The notes: generated by a model from the letters alone, not told the origin. Counted from the stretch's first letter, positions 1-8,920 are shown. The stretch is DNA of 64,000 nt from Parasphingopyxis sp. CP4 (GCF_013378055.1 NZ_CP051130.1:1550001-1614000); one strand, 5' to 3'. Program-made: numbers and translations.

Positions 1-528
1 CATTGTCTCGCGCAGCCGGGCATCAAGGCCGGAAAACGCCTCGTCGAGCAGGATAACTTCGGGTTCGGGTGCAAGAGCACGCGCCAGCGCCACGCGCTGC
101 TGCTCACCGCCGGACAGCATATGCGGATACGCCTTGGCACGATCATCGAGCTCGACCGCCGCGAGCTGTTTCATCGCCAAATCCCGGCGGATCTCTCGCG
201 GTGCCCGTCCAAGCCCGAACATCACATTGTCCAGCGCGGTCAAATGCGGGAATAGCGCGAAATCCTGGAATACGATGCCGATATTGCGATGCTCGGGCGG
301 TACGATCACGCGCCCGTCTGTCATCACGTGGTTCGGACTTGCAACCGTGCCGCTATCGACGGATTCAAGCCCCGCAATGGCGCGCAACAAGGTCGATTTA
401 CCGGCGCCAGATGGCCCGAGCACCGCCGTCACCCGGCCTTTGACGAGATCGATATCGACATCGCGCATGATCGCGCGGCCATTCCAGGACTTGCACAGTT
501 GGCGAGCAGAGATCAGCGGCTCGGTCAT
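1..528 (-). CDS. fbpC: Ferric iron ABC transporter, ATP-binding subunit (3' part outside window)
   Basis: This is the ATPase that would power Fe3+ uptake with the permease and binding protein encoded just upstream in the operon. The 176 visible residues contain a Walker A loop (GPSGAGKST, near residue 40), a Q-loop (VFQDFALFP), the ABC signature LSGGEQQR and Walker B followed by LLDEAFSGLD. The C-terminal regulatory part lies beyond the window edge. The start ATG overlaps the permease stop as ATGA, so the two are translationally coupled. The FbpC/PotA-like class is clear. The iron substrate is inferred from the neighbouring FbpA-like protein; thiamine or polyamine carriers have similar ATPases. 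Confidence 0.85.
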   Translation of the reverse strand, partial: MTEPLISARQLCKSWNGRAIMRDVDIDLVKGRVTAVLGPSGAGKSTLLRAIAGLESVDSGTVASPNHVMTDGRVIVPPEHRNIGIVFQDFALFPHLTALDNVMFGLGRAPREIRRDLAMKQLAAVELDDRAKAYPHMLSGGEQQRVALARALAPEPEVILLDEAFSGLDARLRETM

Positions 529-2159
529 GCAGCTGCCGTGCCCTGCCGCGCGGACACCAGCCGCGAAACAATGATCATCGCGGGAAGCCCGATTGCGACC
601 AGCATCAGCGAGGGCACAGCCGCCTGCGCGAGCCGCTCGTCCGACGCATAATTATGCGCGGTCACGGCGAGTGTCTCAAAGTCCAAAGGTCGCAAGATCA
701 TCGTCGCGGGCAATTCCTTCATCACCTCTATGAACACCAAAAGCGCTGCTGTGGCTATACCGCCCTTGGCCAGTGGTAGATGGACGCGCAGGATGACGCC
801 GGCAGGGCTCGCACCCAGCGATCGCGCCGCATGATCGAGGCTGGGCGATATCCGTCCGAGCGCGCTTTCCGCCGGGCCTATTGCGGCAGCCGCGAAGCGC
901 GATTGATAGGCGAAGAGCAGCGCCGCCACCCCCGCACCGGCAATCACCGGAGCCGATGCGCCAAGGCTGGTGTCGAGCAGTGATTGGGTGAAGCTGAATA
1001 GCGCGAGCACACCGAGCGCCGCGACCGCACCCGGCACCGCATAGCCGGCATGCGCCGCACGCACGGCGGTTTGGGCAAAACGTCCGCCCGTCCGCGCCGC
1101 ATAGGCAGCGCCCAATCCCAACACAGCCGCGATCATCGCCGAGGCGCCGGCCAGGATCAGCGTACCGCGCAGCGCGTCATAGGGAATTCTGAGATACTCC
1201 AGATCAATGCTCAGCGCGATAAGCCGGGCACCGGGAATGATGAGGCCGATGATCAGCGGCGTCGCGCACAAAAGGCACACCAACCAGGCCTTGGCACCGG
1301 TCAGTTGCAGGCGCGGCGGTGGATTTTGCCGTCCACCGCGCTCGGCCACGCTCTGGCGCCGCCGGGCGGCCCGCTCACCGCCGAACAACAGCATCATTAC
1401 AAACAGCAATATGATCGCGAGCTGCGCTGCGGCGGCCGGTTCGCCAAAGGATCCCCAGGCCCGCAAAACACCAACCGTGAATGTCGGCGCGCCAAGGAAG
1501 TCGACCGCACCATAATCGGCCAGCGTTTCCATAATGGCGAGCGCAACACCGGCCATGATCCCCGGCCGGGCCAGCGGCAGTGCCACGCGCGAAAAGGATC
1601 GCCACGGCCCCGCGCCGAGGGTCCGCGCGGCATCGGCTGCCCCGGTGCCATGATTTTCGAAGGCCTGACGCGCGAGCAGGAACACATAGGGATAATAAGC
1701 AAAGGAGAAGACAAAACCGGCACCGATCAGCCCGCGAACGGTGGGCGCGACTCCGCCGGTCATTGCGTAAACCGGTCCGCCAGCCGCCGTCATCGATACC
1801 CAGGCATAGGCTGCGACATAAGTCGGCATGGCGAGCGGCAGCGCCAGTCCCCAAGTGAAAAACCCGCGACCGGGGAACTGGTATCGTGCAATCAGCCAGG
1901 CGGTCGGAACGCCCAACAACAGAATGCCAAGCCCGGTAATCGCGGCCAGCGCCAGAGAGTTCCATGCATACAGCGCGAGCTGGGTCTCGGCGAGATGCTG
2001 GAGATGCTCCAAGCCACCGCCAAATGCCATCACCAACAACGCGACTATCGGCGCGACACAAGCCAGGGCGGCCAGCACGGCAATTGGCGTCGGGTTAAAC
2101 CCCAGGCGCTGCCGCGCTGGCATGCTGGTGTTAGGTTCAGCCTGCGTGGCTATTGCCAA
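525..2159 (-). CDS. fbpB: Ferric iron ABC transporter, fused double permease
   Basis: This 544-residue inner-membrane protein holds two consecutive binding-protein-dependent permease domains, the usual FbpB/SfuB layout. Each half carries an EAA-type coupling loop for the ATPase: AARTLGAGPWRSFSRVALPL in the first half and AARSLGASPAGVILRVHLPL in the second. About a dozen hydrophobic segments are visible. Its start overlaps the end of the binding-protein gene by 10 bases and its stop overlaps the ATPase start, giving a continuous fbpABC operon. ThiP has the same architecture, but the partner protein argues for iron. Confidence 0.87.
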   Translation of the reverse strand: MAIATQAEPNTSMPARQRLGFNPTPIAVLAALACVAPIVALLVMAFGGGLEHLQHLAETQLALYAWNSLALAAITGLGILLLGVPTAWLIARYQFPGRGFFTWGLALPLAMPTYVAAYAWVSMTAAGGPVYAMTGGVAPTVRGLIGAGFVFSFAYYPYVFLLARQAFENHGTGAADAARTLGAGPWRSFSRVALPLARPGIMAGVALAIMETLADYGAVDFLGAPTFTVGVLRAWGSFGEPAAAAQLAIILLFVMMLLFGGERAARRRQSVAERGGRQNPPPRLQLTGAKAWLVCLLCATPLIIGLIIPGARLIALSIDLEYLRIPYDALRGTLILAGASAMIAAVLGLGAAYAARTGGRFAQTAVRAAHAGYAVPGAVAALGVLALFSFTQSLLDTSLGASAPVIAGAGVAALLFAYQSRFAAAAIGPAESALGRISPSLDHAARSLGASPAGVILRVHLPLAKGGIATAALLVFIEVMKELPATMILRPLDFETLAVTAHNYASDERLAQAAVPSLMLVAIGLPAMIIVSRLVSARQGTAAA

Positions 2160-3184
2160 CCCACCCGGTCAAAAATGCGCTGGGCTTCAGCCTGGTTCTC
2201 GCCAAGCACCGTCGCGGCCAGCGGATCAGCCTGAAACTCGCCGAGGCCATCCAGCACATCATTGTCATAGGTAACCGTCGGCACTGCCGGATATTCAGCC
2301 GTGAGCTCAGCGAACAAACGCTGCGAGTCATCGCTTACCGCAAATTCCATGAACTGCTGGGCGAGCTCGGGATTGGGAGCGTTGGCGGCCATACCCATGC
2401 CCGAGATATTGACGTGCACACCCGGTGCGTCTTCCGGCCAGAAGATTGACAGGCCTTCGGTGACGTCCGGCTCGCTCGTCATCAGGCGGGCGAGATAATA
2501 ATGGTTCACGATCGCGACATCGCATTCGCCAGCGGCCACGGCTCGGATCTGGTCGCTATCGCCGCCCAATGGATCGCGCGCGAAATTGGCGGTGACACCT
2601 TCTGCCCATTGCTGCGCTTCTTCGCCGCCCCAGCGGGCGATCAGCGATGCGAGCAGCGAGACATTGTAGACATTGCCGGACGAGCGAACACAGATCCGAC
2701 CGCGCATCGCCGGATCGGCCAGCGATGGATATCCGGTCAGTTCACTCTCGGTCACACGATCATCGGCATAGACAACGACACGGGCGCGATTGGCGAGCGC
2801 ATACCAAAGACCATCCGGGTGACGCAGATTTTCCGGAATGCGTTCGTTCAGGACATCCGATTCCAGTGGCGCAAACAGCTCTTCCTGTTCGGCGCGCCAG
2901 AGACGTCCGGCATCGACGGTGATGATGACATCAGCCGGGCTGCGATCCCCCGCAGCTTTCACGCGTTCGACAAGCAGATCGCCATCCGCTTCGATCACTT
3001 CGACATCAACGCCGGTCGCCGCTTCAAACGCTTCGTAAAGCGCATAATCGGAATCATAATGGCGTGAGGAATAAATGGTCAGCGTACCGGCGTCACCGGC
3101 GCCCGAATCTCCATCACCGCCTTGCGACCCACAAGAGGCCAGGAAAAGACTGGAAACAACGGCAATTAGGGGGAGAATGCGCAT
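2150..3184 (-). CDS. fbpA: Ferric iron ABC transporter, substrate-binding lipoprotein
   Basis: This is the periplasmic Fe3+-binding protein of the importer, about 344 residues. The N-terminus is a lipoprotein signal with lipobox LASC, so it is tethered to the membrane rather than free. The mature part starts with the family motif LTIYSSRHYDSD and has the paired tyrosines VNHYYLARL that ligate iron in FbpA-type proteins. I chose the ATG at 3184 over an ATG 31 codons upstream because the lipobox then sits correctly and AAGGA lies just before it. A Fur-like palindrome sits about 47 bases upstream. Confidence 0.88.
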   Translation of the reverse strand: MRILPLIAVVSSLFLASCGSQGGDGDSGAGDAGTLTIYSSRHYDSDYALYEAFEAATGVDVEVIEADGDLLVERVKAAGDRSPADVIITVDAGRLWRAEQEELFAPLESDVLNERIPENLRHPDGLWYALANRARVVVYADDRVTESELTGYPSLADPAMRGRICVRSSGNVYNVSLLASLIARWGGEEAQQWAEGVTANFARDPLGGDSDQIRAVAAGECDVAIVNHYYLARLMTSEPDVTEGLSIFWPEDAPGVHVNISGMGMAANAPNPELAQQFMEFAVSDDSQRLFAELTAEYPAVPTVTYDNDVLDGLGEFQADPLAATVLGENQAEAQRIFDRVGWQ

Positions 3185-3230
3185 CAGGAGTCCTTCGAAA
3201 ATAGAGGTGCTGCCGCAGCCTTTATTGCAA

Positions 3231-3247
3231 TTGCGAACTATTCGCAA
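3231..3247. promoter_or_regulatory. Fur-like operator upstream of fbpA
   Basis: There is a perfect inverted repeat TTGCGAA-CTA-TTCGCAA in the leader of the iron-uptake operon. Its size, A/T-rich arms and place before an iron-transport gene fit a Fur-type repressor site. The assignment to Fur rather than another iron regulator is inferred. Confidence 0.5.
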
Positions 3248-3363
3248 CATATATTGGCACGCCACTGCAATTCGCACATGTCCGACTCATGCCAGACAGT
3301 TCAGCGAGAATGCTGTGTCTATGAGAAATGCCGGGAAAACAAGGGCGAACGGAGCTCTTGGCC

Positions 3364-3747
3364 CTAATCGACAAGCGCCGCTACGCCATAGCCGCGTTTG
3401 ATCGTGCGCGTTGCGATATCAGCCGGCCCAAAGGCCTTGGCAAGATGATCCAACGCTCCGTCAATGTCATGCCGGGCACCGCACAGAAATAGATCCAGAG
3501 CCGCATAATCATGTTCGGGCCAAGTATGGATCGACATATGCGATTCCGCGAGCAGTGCGACGCCGGTTACCCCTTCCCCCTCACCGAAGTGATGGAGCTT
3601 CAAATCGAGGACCGTCGCACCGGCAATGCTGGCCGCTTCGGTCAACGCGCGCTCCACCAGGTCAATATCGTCGAGCCGGGCGGTGCAGCCGTGAAAGTCC
3701 GCCAGGACATGGCGACCGTCATAAGAAGGGTTGAGCCTATCCGTCAT
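3364..3747 (-). CDS. speD: S-adenosylmethionine decarboxylase proenzyme
   Basis: SpeD makes decarboxylated S-adenosylmethionine, the aminopropyl donor for spermidine synthesis. The 127-residue protein has the bacterial class 1B proenzyme motif AESHMSIHTWPE; self-cleavage before the Ser would generate the pyruvoyl group. The length is normal. The ATG at 3747 is preferred to one seven codons upstream (3768), as it limits the overlap with the aminopropyltransferase gene to 11 bases. As last gene of the SPFH/DUF4178/DUF350 cluster, it would supply the substrate of the adjacent enzyme. Confidence 0.93.
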   Translation of the reverse strand: MTDRLNPSYDGRHVLADFHGCTARLDDIDLVERALTEAASIAGATVLDLKLHHFGEGEGVTGVALLAESHMSIHTWPEHDYAALDLFLCGARHDIDGALDHLAKAFGPADIATRTIKRGYGVAALVD

Positions 3748-5320
3748 AGCGCCGCCATTCACTGGCAAAGGTCCGCACGAGCAGTTGGTTGTCGAGCCGA
3801 TTGGGCTGGGCAGCCACGGGTGCCATGTCGGGCGGGAAATCGAACAGTGCCGGTTCGGACTCTGCTGTCACAAAGCGACCGCCAGGAAGGATATCCGCTT
3901 CCTCTGCAACGCCCATTGGCGAGGCAAGGATGAAGCCCCAATCGCCAAAGCTTGGCACATAGGCGTGATAGGGCCGGATCTCGAAACCCGCCTCTTCAAG
4001 CGTAGCAGCCACCGTCCAGAACGCGCCGGGCGCGACAAAGGGCGATCCGCTCTGCACCGAAACCATGCCGCCCGGAGCGAGCCGGTTGCGCAGAGCCCGA
4101 TAGAAGGTCGTCGTATAAAGCTTGCCGAGTGAGAAATCGGTCGGGTCCGGAAAATCGATCACGATCGCATCATATTGGCCGTCATCTTCTCGCACCCAGC
4201 GGAACCCGTCGGCATTGATCACCGTCATTCGCGGATCGCTGAGTGAACCTTCATTGATGCGCGCGAGCAGCGGGGTCTCTCGGAATAGCTGGGTCATGGC
4301 CGGATCAAGATCGACGAGCGTGACCCGCTCGACATCGGGATGGCGCAACACTTCGCGCGCGGCCAGGCCATCACCGCCGCCGAGCACCAGAACGTTGCGC
4401 GGATTTTCTACGCGACCGAGATTGGGGAGCACGAGCGCCTCATGATAGCGATATTCATCGAGCGATGAGAATTGCAGATTGCCGTTCAGGAACAGCGACA
4501 CATTGTCGCCACGGCGGGTGAGCACGATACGCTGGAACGGTGTTGATGTCGCATGGATGATCGGTTCGTCGAGGCTCGCTGTTTCGGCCAGGCGCTGGAA
4601 CCGCTCGGCACCCACCAGGCCGATGACCAGCGAAGCAGCAACTGCAACGCCCGCCAGCATTTCCGCAGGCAAGCGTCGCCCCTTGGGCTGGATCGCGATC
4701 AACGCAATCGCCACCAGAACGTTGAGCAAGCCGAACATGAAGCCGGTGCGGATCATGCCGATAAAGGGCATCAGGATCAGCGGAAAGAGCAGCGAGGCGG
4801 CGAGCGCACCGACATAATCGAAAGTCAGCACGGTCGAGACAGTTTCACGGAAATCGAAATCGTCACGCAGGATCTGCATGAGCAGCGGGATCTCAAGCCC
4901 AACCAGAAATCCGATGATCAGGACGAGCGCGTAGAGCCCGATGCGAAACTCGTCGACGACCGGAAACAGCATGAAGAGGATCGCCGCGGCCCAACCCCCG
5001 ATCAGCGCGATCAATATTTCCGCACGGATGAAGAGCCTTAGCTCATCCTTTTTGACGTAGCGGGAGAACCAGCTGCCGATGCCCATCGCAAACAGATAGA
5101 CGCCAATGATCGTTGAGAACTGGGTGACGCTGTCGCCGAGCAGATAGCTGGCGATGGTGCTCGCGAGCAGCTGATAAACAAGCCCACAGATCGCCACGAC
5201 GAATACCGAGGCGATGAGCGCATAGGCGAGCGGCCCTGCGCGACGGCTTGAGGCCGCACTATCAGCCAACGATTGCGGCAGCCACGATGATCGACAGGCC
5301 GATGGCGATACAACCGGCAA
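3737..5320 (-). CDS. speE: Membrane-anchored spermidine-synthase-like aminopropyltransferase
   Basis: This protein of up to 527 residues joins an N-terminal membrane domain (about seven hydrophobic segments over roughly residues 30-240) to a C-terminal spermidine synthase fold. The latter has the SAM-type Rossmann motif VLVLGGGDGLAAREV, the acidic VTLVDLDPAM strand and the DFPDPTDFSLGKLYTTTFY active-site region. It would transfer aminopropyl groups from decarboxylated SAM made by SpeD. The ATG at 5320 overlaps the DUF350 gene by 59 bases; a TTG at 5269 would overlap by only 8 and keep all domains. Fused membrane versions are often found with DUF350, so the acceptor may not be free putrescine. 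Confidence 0.85.
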   Translation of the reverse strand: MPVVSPSACRSSWLPQSLADSAASSRRAGPLAYALIASVFVVAICGLVYQLLASTIASYLLGDSVTQFSTIIGVYLFAMGIGSWFSRYVKKDELRLFIRAEILIALIGGWAAAILFMLFPVVDEFRIGLYALVLIIGFLVGLEIPLLMQILRDDFDFRETVSTVLTFDYVGALAASLLFPLILMPFIGMIRTGFMFGLLNVLVAIALIAIQPKGRRLPAEMLAGVAVAASLVIGLVGAERFQRLAETASLDEPIIHATSTPFQRIVLTRRGDNVSLFLNGNLQFSSLDEYRYHEALVLPNLGRVENPRNVLVLGGGDGLAAREVLRHPDVERVTLVDLDPAMTQLFRETPLLARINEGSLSDPRMTVINADGFRWVREDDGQYDAIVIDFPDPTDFSLGKLYTTTFYRALRNRLAPGGMVSVQSGSPFVAPGAFWTVAATLEEAGFEIRPYHAYVPSFGDWGFILASPMGVAEEADILPGGRFVTAESEPALFDFPPDMAPVAAQPNRLDNQLLVRTFASEWRRYDG

Positions 5321-5477
5321 AGGTCGCGACCGCGCTGTTCTGCTTGGCTTCGATTTCTTCCCACAAGCTGCCCGGTGTCAGCAGATCGAGAAGGACAAAG
5401 GCGACGACCATGACGAAAATGCCAATGGCCGCATACATCAAAGTCCCGCCGATAAGATAAAGGCTGAATAGGTTCAT
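5262..5477 (-). CDS. DUF350 small membrane protein
   Basis: This 71-residue protein consists of two hydrophobic helices around a short amphipathic linker containing the acidic stretch EEIEAK. It matches the DUF350 family (half-length form, like E. coli YjfL). The family is known from neighbourhoods with polyamine enzymes and glutathionylspermidine-synthase-like ligases, but has no established function. A good ribosome site AGGGAGAG precedes the ATG. It sits between a 54-residue peptide gene and the aminopropyltransferase, suggesting a shared membrane complex. Confidence 0.8.
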   Translation of the reverse strand: MNLFSLYLIGGTLMYAAIGIFVMVVAFVLLDLLTPGSLWEEIEAKQNSAVATFAGCIAIGLSIIVAAAIVG

Positions 5478-5514
5478 GACTGGCTCTCCCTGAAAATCTC
5501 TCTAACGCGCAAAA

Positions 5515-5679
5515 TCATTTGTGACGGGGGCCTGCGCCGCGCCCGATAAACACACCGCCCGGCCCGCCGGTGGCCCTTTGGCCATCGGCAAAGGGCGAAT
5601 ATCCGCTGAAGGATGCATAGGCGAAACCCGACGTTACGATCAGGCACCACATCCCGAATATGAAAACTCCGCGGTTCAT
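5515..5679 (-). CDS. Small secreted or membrane-anchored peptide, 54 residues
   Basis: I do not recognise this gene. It starts at an ATG preceded by a strong ribosome site (GAGGTGAG) and encodes MNRGVFIFGMWCLIVTSGFA, a signal-like hydrophobic segment, followed by a glycine-rich tail ending GRGAGPRHK. It fills the gap between a DUF4178 gene and DUF350 on the same strand with 37 bases to the next start, so it is probably a real operon member. The basic, glycine-rich tail after one hydrophobic helix suggests exposure at the membrane surface. No function is proposed. Confidence 0.6.
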   Translation of the reverse strand: MNRGVFIFGMWCLIVTSGFAYASFSGYSPFADGQRATGGPGGVFIGRGAGPRHK

Positions 5680-5691
5680 AGTCTCACCTCA

Positions 5692-7098
5692 TCAATCATC
5701 GTCATCCCCCGCAAAATCGCTGTCCGACCGCCGCCGCGACTCAAAGCTCAGATGTTTCCACCATTGCCAAAGCGCCGGAATGAACACGACGAGCAAGGCG
5801 AGGAACAGATTGGAATAGAAAGTGGCGCCCTTCTCGATCGTCACTTCGACCTGGGCATTGCTGCTGCTGCCATATTGGCTGCCCGTCCAGCGGCTGCCCG
5901 CCGCATAGACATTGAGCTCATAGGTGCCCGCCGGGATCATTGAAAATTTACTGGTCGTATAACTGCTGCCTTCGGACCAGTTACCCTCGGCATCGCGCCC
6001 CGAATAACGTTCGACGACATTGTTCGCCTCGAAAATCTCGCCAGTATCATTGTTGGTGAGCGTGTAGGTTAGATCCACCCAGCTATTCTCAATCCCTGGC
6101 GCCTGGGCCGAAACCGTCACCGCCTGGCGCGGGCGTTCGAGTGTGATCGGGCCGATCTTGGCCATCTGCTCAACGCCATTGGTCGCCAGATTGATCCGGG
6201 TCGTCTGCGGATCGCTGGTTCCGCCGAACAGGGCGGTGATGATCAGCAGTGCTGCACCGACCGCCAGGGCCAGCTTCATGAACTGACCGGCCTTTTTGCG
6301 ATAGGGCGATGGCTGGTGCGGCAAGGGGAGCCCGCCACCACGCGGTGGCTCAATCCCGAAGGCATCGGTGATCTCATTGGGCTCGAGCAGCTCGGTCAGT
6401 GTCCAGACCGTTTCCTTGGCGCTGCGTTCCCAGCTCAACATCTTGCCAGGCCGCACAAAATCAGCAGTCAGCGCTTCTTCGCCGACTTCCACGCGCCAAT
6501 AAAACTCACCCAGCACATAATCCACTTGAGCCCGGGTCTGCGCATAAAATGGCTCGTAGAATTCGCCATCGACTTCGAAGCCCAACAGAGATTTCTTTTC
6601 CGGCGACGCGGTCAGCTGCTGGCCAAAGCTCCAGCCGCGACCATCGGTATCGAGATAGCGATAGCCCTCATAGGGATTGAAGAGCAGATACTCATCCCAG
6701 GGATAGCTGCCATTTTCGGATCGCCGCTGATAGCCGATCACTTCCCACTCGACGCCGCGCAGCTCGCCGCGACTACCCAGCGGCAGCTCAAGCTTGCGGA
6801 CTTCGCCCTCATAGCGCTGGATGATCGAAACGTCGGGGTTGGTAATATCAAGCGTCGAGCCGCAATATTGGCAGACGATACTGACCGAATAGCCGGCCGC
6901 TTTGATCTCGATCGACCCGCCACAATTGGGGCAGTTGAACTGTTCGGCCGCTGGCGCGCTATCGCTTTCGGACGGCAGCACAGTGCGTTCGGAGGTCGCA
7001 CCGGTCACCGCCTCGACCAACTCCTCGCCAGACGCTTCGCCCCAGGGATTGGGACGATCGTCCGATGACGGGGGATCTTCGGGCGGTTCAGGCGGCAT
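5692..7098 (-). CDS. DUF4178 zinc-ribbon membrane protein (large paralogue)
   Basis: This protein of about 468 residues begins with an acidic proline-rich leader, then a zinc ribbon (CPNC near residue 56, CQYC near residue 76), a DUF4178 region (EWEVIGYQRR, WDEYLLFNPYEGYRYL) and a second similar segment. A hydrophobic helix follows near residue 285 and another near the C-terminus before a basic-acidic tail. The ATG at 7098, overlapping the preceding stop by 11 bases, is preferred over one ten codons upstream. DUF4178 has no established activity. It sits beside a smaller DUF4178 paralogue and an SPFH protein. Confidence 0.8.
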   Translation of the reverse strand: MPPEPPEDPPSSDDRPNPWGEASGEELVEAVTGATSERTVLPSESDSAPAAEQFNCPNCGGSIEIKAAGYSVSIVCQYCGSTLDITNPDVSIIQRYEGEVRKLELPLGSRGELRGVEWEVIGYQRRSENGSYPWDEYLLFNPYEGYRYLDTDGRGWSFGQQLTASPEKKSLLGFEVDGEFYEPFYAQTRAQVDYVLGEFYWRVEVGEEALTADFVRPGKMLSWERSAKETVWTLTELLEPNEITDAFGIEPPRGGGLPLPHQPSPYRKKAGQFMKLALAVGAALLIITALFGGTSDPQTTRINLATNGVEQMAKIGPITLERPRQAVTVSAQAPGIENSWVDLTYTLTNNDTGEIFEANNVVERYSGRDAEGNWSEGSSYTTSKFSMIPAGTYELNVYAAGSRWTGSQYGSSSNAQVEVTIEKGATFYSNLFLALLVVFIPALWQWWKHLSFESRRRSDSDFAGDDDD

Positions 7099-7762
7099 AG
7101 TCAGGCATCTTCCAGCCATGAATGGCACGCAAATTTTTCGGATTGAGCTCCGCCAGCGTCACATAGCGACCCATGTAAAAGGCCGGATCCTCATCCTCTT
7201 CAGCCTCGAAATTGGCGGAGAATCCTTCTGCATCGCGCAGATCAACATTAAACACTTCCCAGCCGGTTTCCGGTGCAAAGGGAAGTTCTCCCTCGGCCGC
7301 GACACAGGTCGCCTTGCGTGCATCAGCAACGACAAATTCCGCTCCGTCAATCTGGGTGCGTTCGCCTATCTGAACCGTGTCGCCCGCGACCAGCCGACCG
7401 ACCAGCTTGGAGCGGATCTCGGACAAAGGCCGCTCCCTTACCATTTGGAACTGGCCGTCGGATTCGCTGAGCCAGCCATGGGTCATGTCCGAAAACAGAC
7501 ACAGCCAGTCATTCCAGGCACCCTGGTCATAGGCGAGCCGGATGCGACCGATCACGTCGAAATGCATGCCCGCATATTCGCCGCGCGTACCGATCTGGAT
7601 CGGGCTCACGTCAAAGGGCAGCACGGCTACTTCGCCAGCGAGCTCGACGCCCTCGGCAATGCGTTTCACAGTGCTGTGGCAATAATCGCAGATACGGGCA
7701 GGCAGAGCGGGCGATTGAAAGATCACCTCCGCTCCACAATTCGGGCAGTTTTCAGACTGCAT
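7088..7762 (-). CDS. DUF4178 zinc-ribbon protein (small paralogue)
   Basis: This 224-residue soluble protein has an N-terminal zinc ribbon (CPNC at residues 6-9, CDYC about 20 further on) and one DUF4178 domain with the conserved FDVIGRIRLAY and WNDWLCLFSDMTHGWL patches. It lacks the membrane helices of the downstream paralogue, which it overlaps by 11 bases. The two probably arose by duplication and may act together on one target. Family function is unknown; the position after an SPFH gene suggests a role at the inner face of the membrane. Confidence 0.8.
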   Translation of the reverse strand: MQSENCPNCGAEVIFQSPALPARICDYCHSTVKRIAEGVELAGEVAVLPFDVSPIQIGTRGEYAGMHFDVIGRIRLAYDQGAWNDWLCLFSDMTHGWLSESDGQFQMVRERPLSEIRSKLVGRLVAGDTVQIGERTQIDGAEFVVADARKATCVAAEGELPFAPETGWEVFNVDLRDAEGFSANFEAEEDEDPAFYMGRYVTLAELNPKNLRAIHGWKMPDYAA

Positions 7763-7789
7763 CGCTTTGCCAGTTCCCCCGCGTTCCGA

Positions 7790-8803
7790 TTATATCTTGC
7801 TCAGCAGATCCGCCTTTTTCGCGTCAAACTCTTCCTGGCTGATCGCGCCCATTTCCTGCAGCTTGTGGAGCTTCTCGATCATCTCGAATGGATCGGCATC
7901 ATCGGCTGCAGCGGCAGGCGCTGCTGGGGCGGCTGGTGCAGCTGCAGGCTGCTGGGCCAGCGCGCCGGCCATCGTCTGGCCAATCGCCATACCCGCGCCA
8001 GCACCGGCACCGAGACCGGCCATACCACCTTCCTGTTCGGCAGCCTTTTCGATTGCCTCTGCGGCCTGGAATTTCGCATATTGATCGAGATCGCCAAGCA
8101 CCCGCATCGAGCTTTTCTTGTCGAGATGCTTCTGGACCTCTTCGGGTAGCGAAACGCTTTCCACGAAAAATGTCGGAACCTCGAGGCCATATTGCTCAAA
8201 TGCCGGCCCAACCGCTTCCTTCAGCGCTTCGGACAGCTTCTGTTGATTGGCAGCAAGATCAAGGAACGGAACGCCGCCGCCGCCAAGGCCGGTGGCCAGC
8301 GCCGTCATGATCGCGGCGCGCAATTGCGGTTCAATCGAGCTGACCGTTACATCGTCCAACGTGCCGACAAGCGCAGAATAGAATGGCGCGATATCTTTCA
8401 CGCGGAAGGAATATGTGCCGAAGGCGCGCAGCCGCACCGGACCCAGTTCTGGATCGCGGATCGTTACCGGCTGCACCGTGCCCCATTTCAGATTCACCTG
8501 TTCCTTCTGCGAGAAGAAATAGACGTCCGTCTTGAACGGGGATTTAAATGCCTTGTCCCAGTTTTTCAGGTTAGTGAGGATCGGCATGTTCGAGGTATCG
8601 AGCGTGTGCAGGCCCGGGCCGTACATATCGGCCAGAACGCCCTCGTCGATCACCACGGCAGCCTGGGTTTCGCGGACCGTCAGCTGGGCGCCATTCTGGA
8701 TTTCATTGTCCTGGAAATCGAGGCGTTCGGCCAGCAGACCGGGCTCCTCCTCCCATTCGATGACATCGACAAATTGTTTCGAAATGAAATCCCGCAGGCC
8801 CAT
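7790..8803 (-). CDS. SPFH-domain protein with C-terminal SHOCT motif
   Basis: This 337-residue protein is an SPFH/band-7 type scaffold of the YdjI or virion-core-like group. The SPFH part runs to about residue 250 (FFSQKEQVNLKWGT, RAFGTYSFRVKDIAPFY, VESVSLPEEVQKHLDK). A Gly/Ala-rich linker and an Ala/Pro stretch follow, and a SHOCT-type ending (LHKLQEMGAISQEEFDAKK) closes it. I chose the ATG at 8803, preceded by AGGGAGAG, over a much earlier ATG without a ribosome site. It is the first gene of the DUF4178/DUF350/polyamine cluster and may be the oligomeric scaffold for that system. Confidence 0.85.
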   Translation of the reverse strand: MGLRDFISKQFVDVIEWEEEPGLLAERLDFQDNEIQNGAQLTVRETQAAVVIDEGVLADMYGPGLHTLDTSNMPILTNLKNWDKAFKSPFKTDVYFFSQKEQVNLKWGTVQPVTIRDPELGPVRLRAFGTYSFRVKDIAPFYSALVGTLDDVTVSSIEPQLRAAIMTALATGLGGGGVPFLDLAANQQKLSEALKEAVGPAFEQYGLEVPTFFVESVSLPEEVQKHLDKKSSMRVLGDLDQYAKFQAAEAIEKAAEQEGGMAGLGAGAGAGMAIGQTMAGALAQQPAAAPAAPAAPAAAADDADPFEMIEKLHKLQEMGAISQEEFDAKKADLLSKI

Positions 8804-8920
8804 TAGAGTCTCTCCCTTTCCCAAGTGCGACATTAGCGGTGTTGCGCGGTCGCGCAAACCATGTTGCCGATATAGGGAGGCAACACGCTGATTTTTAGAC
8901 CTAAGACCGAAAAACCAAGG

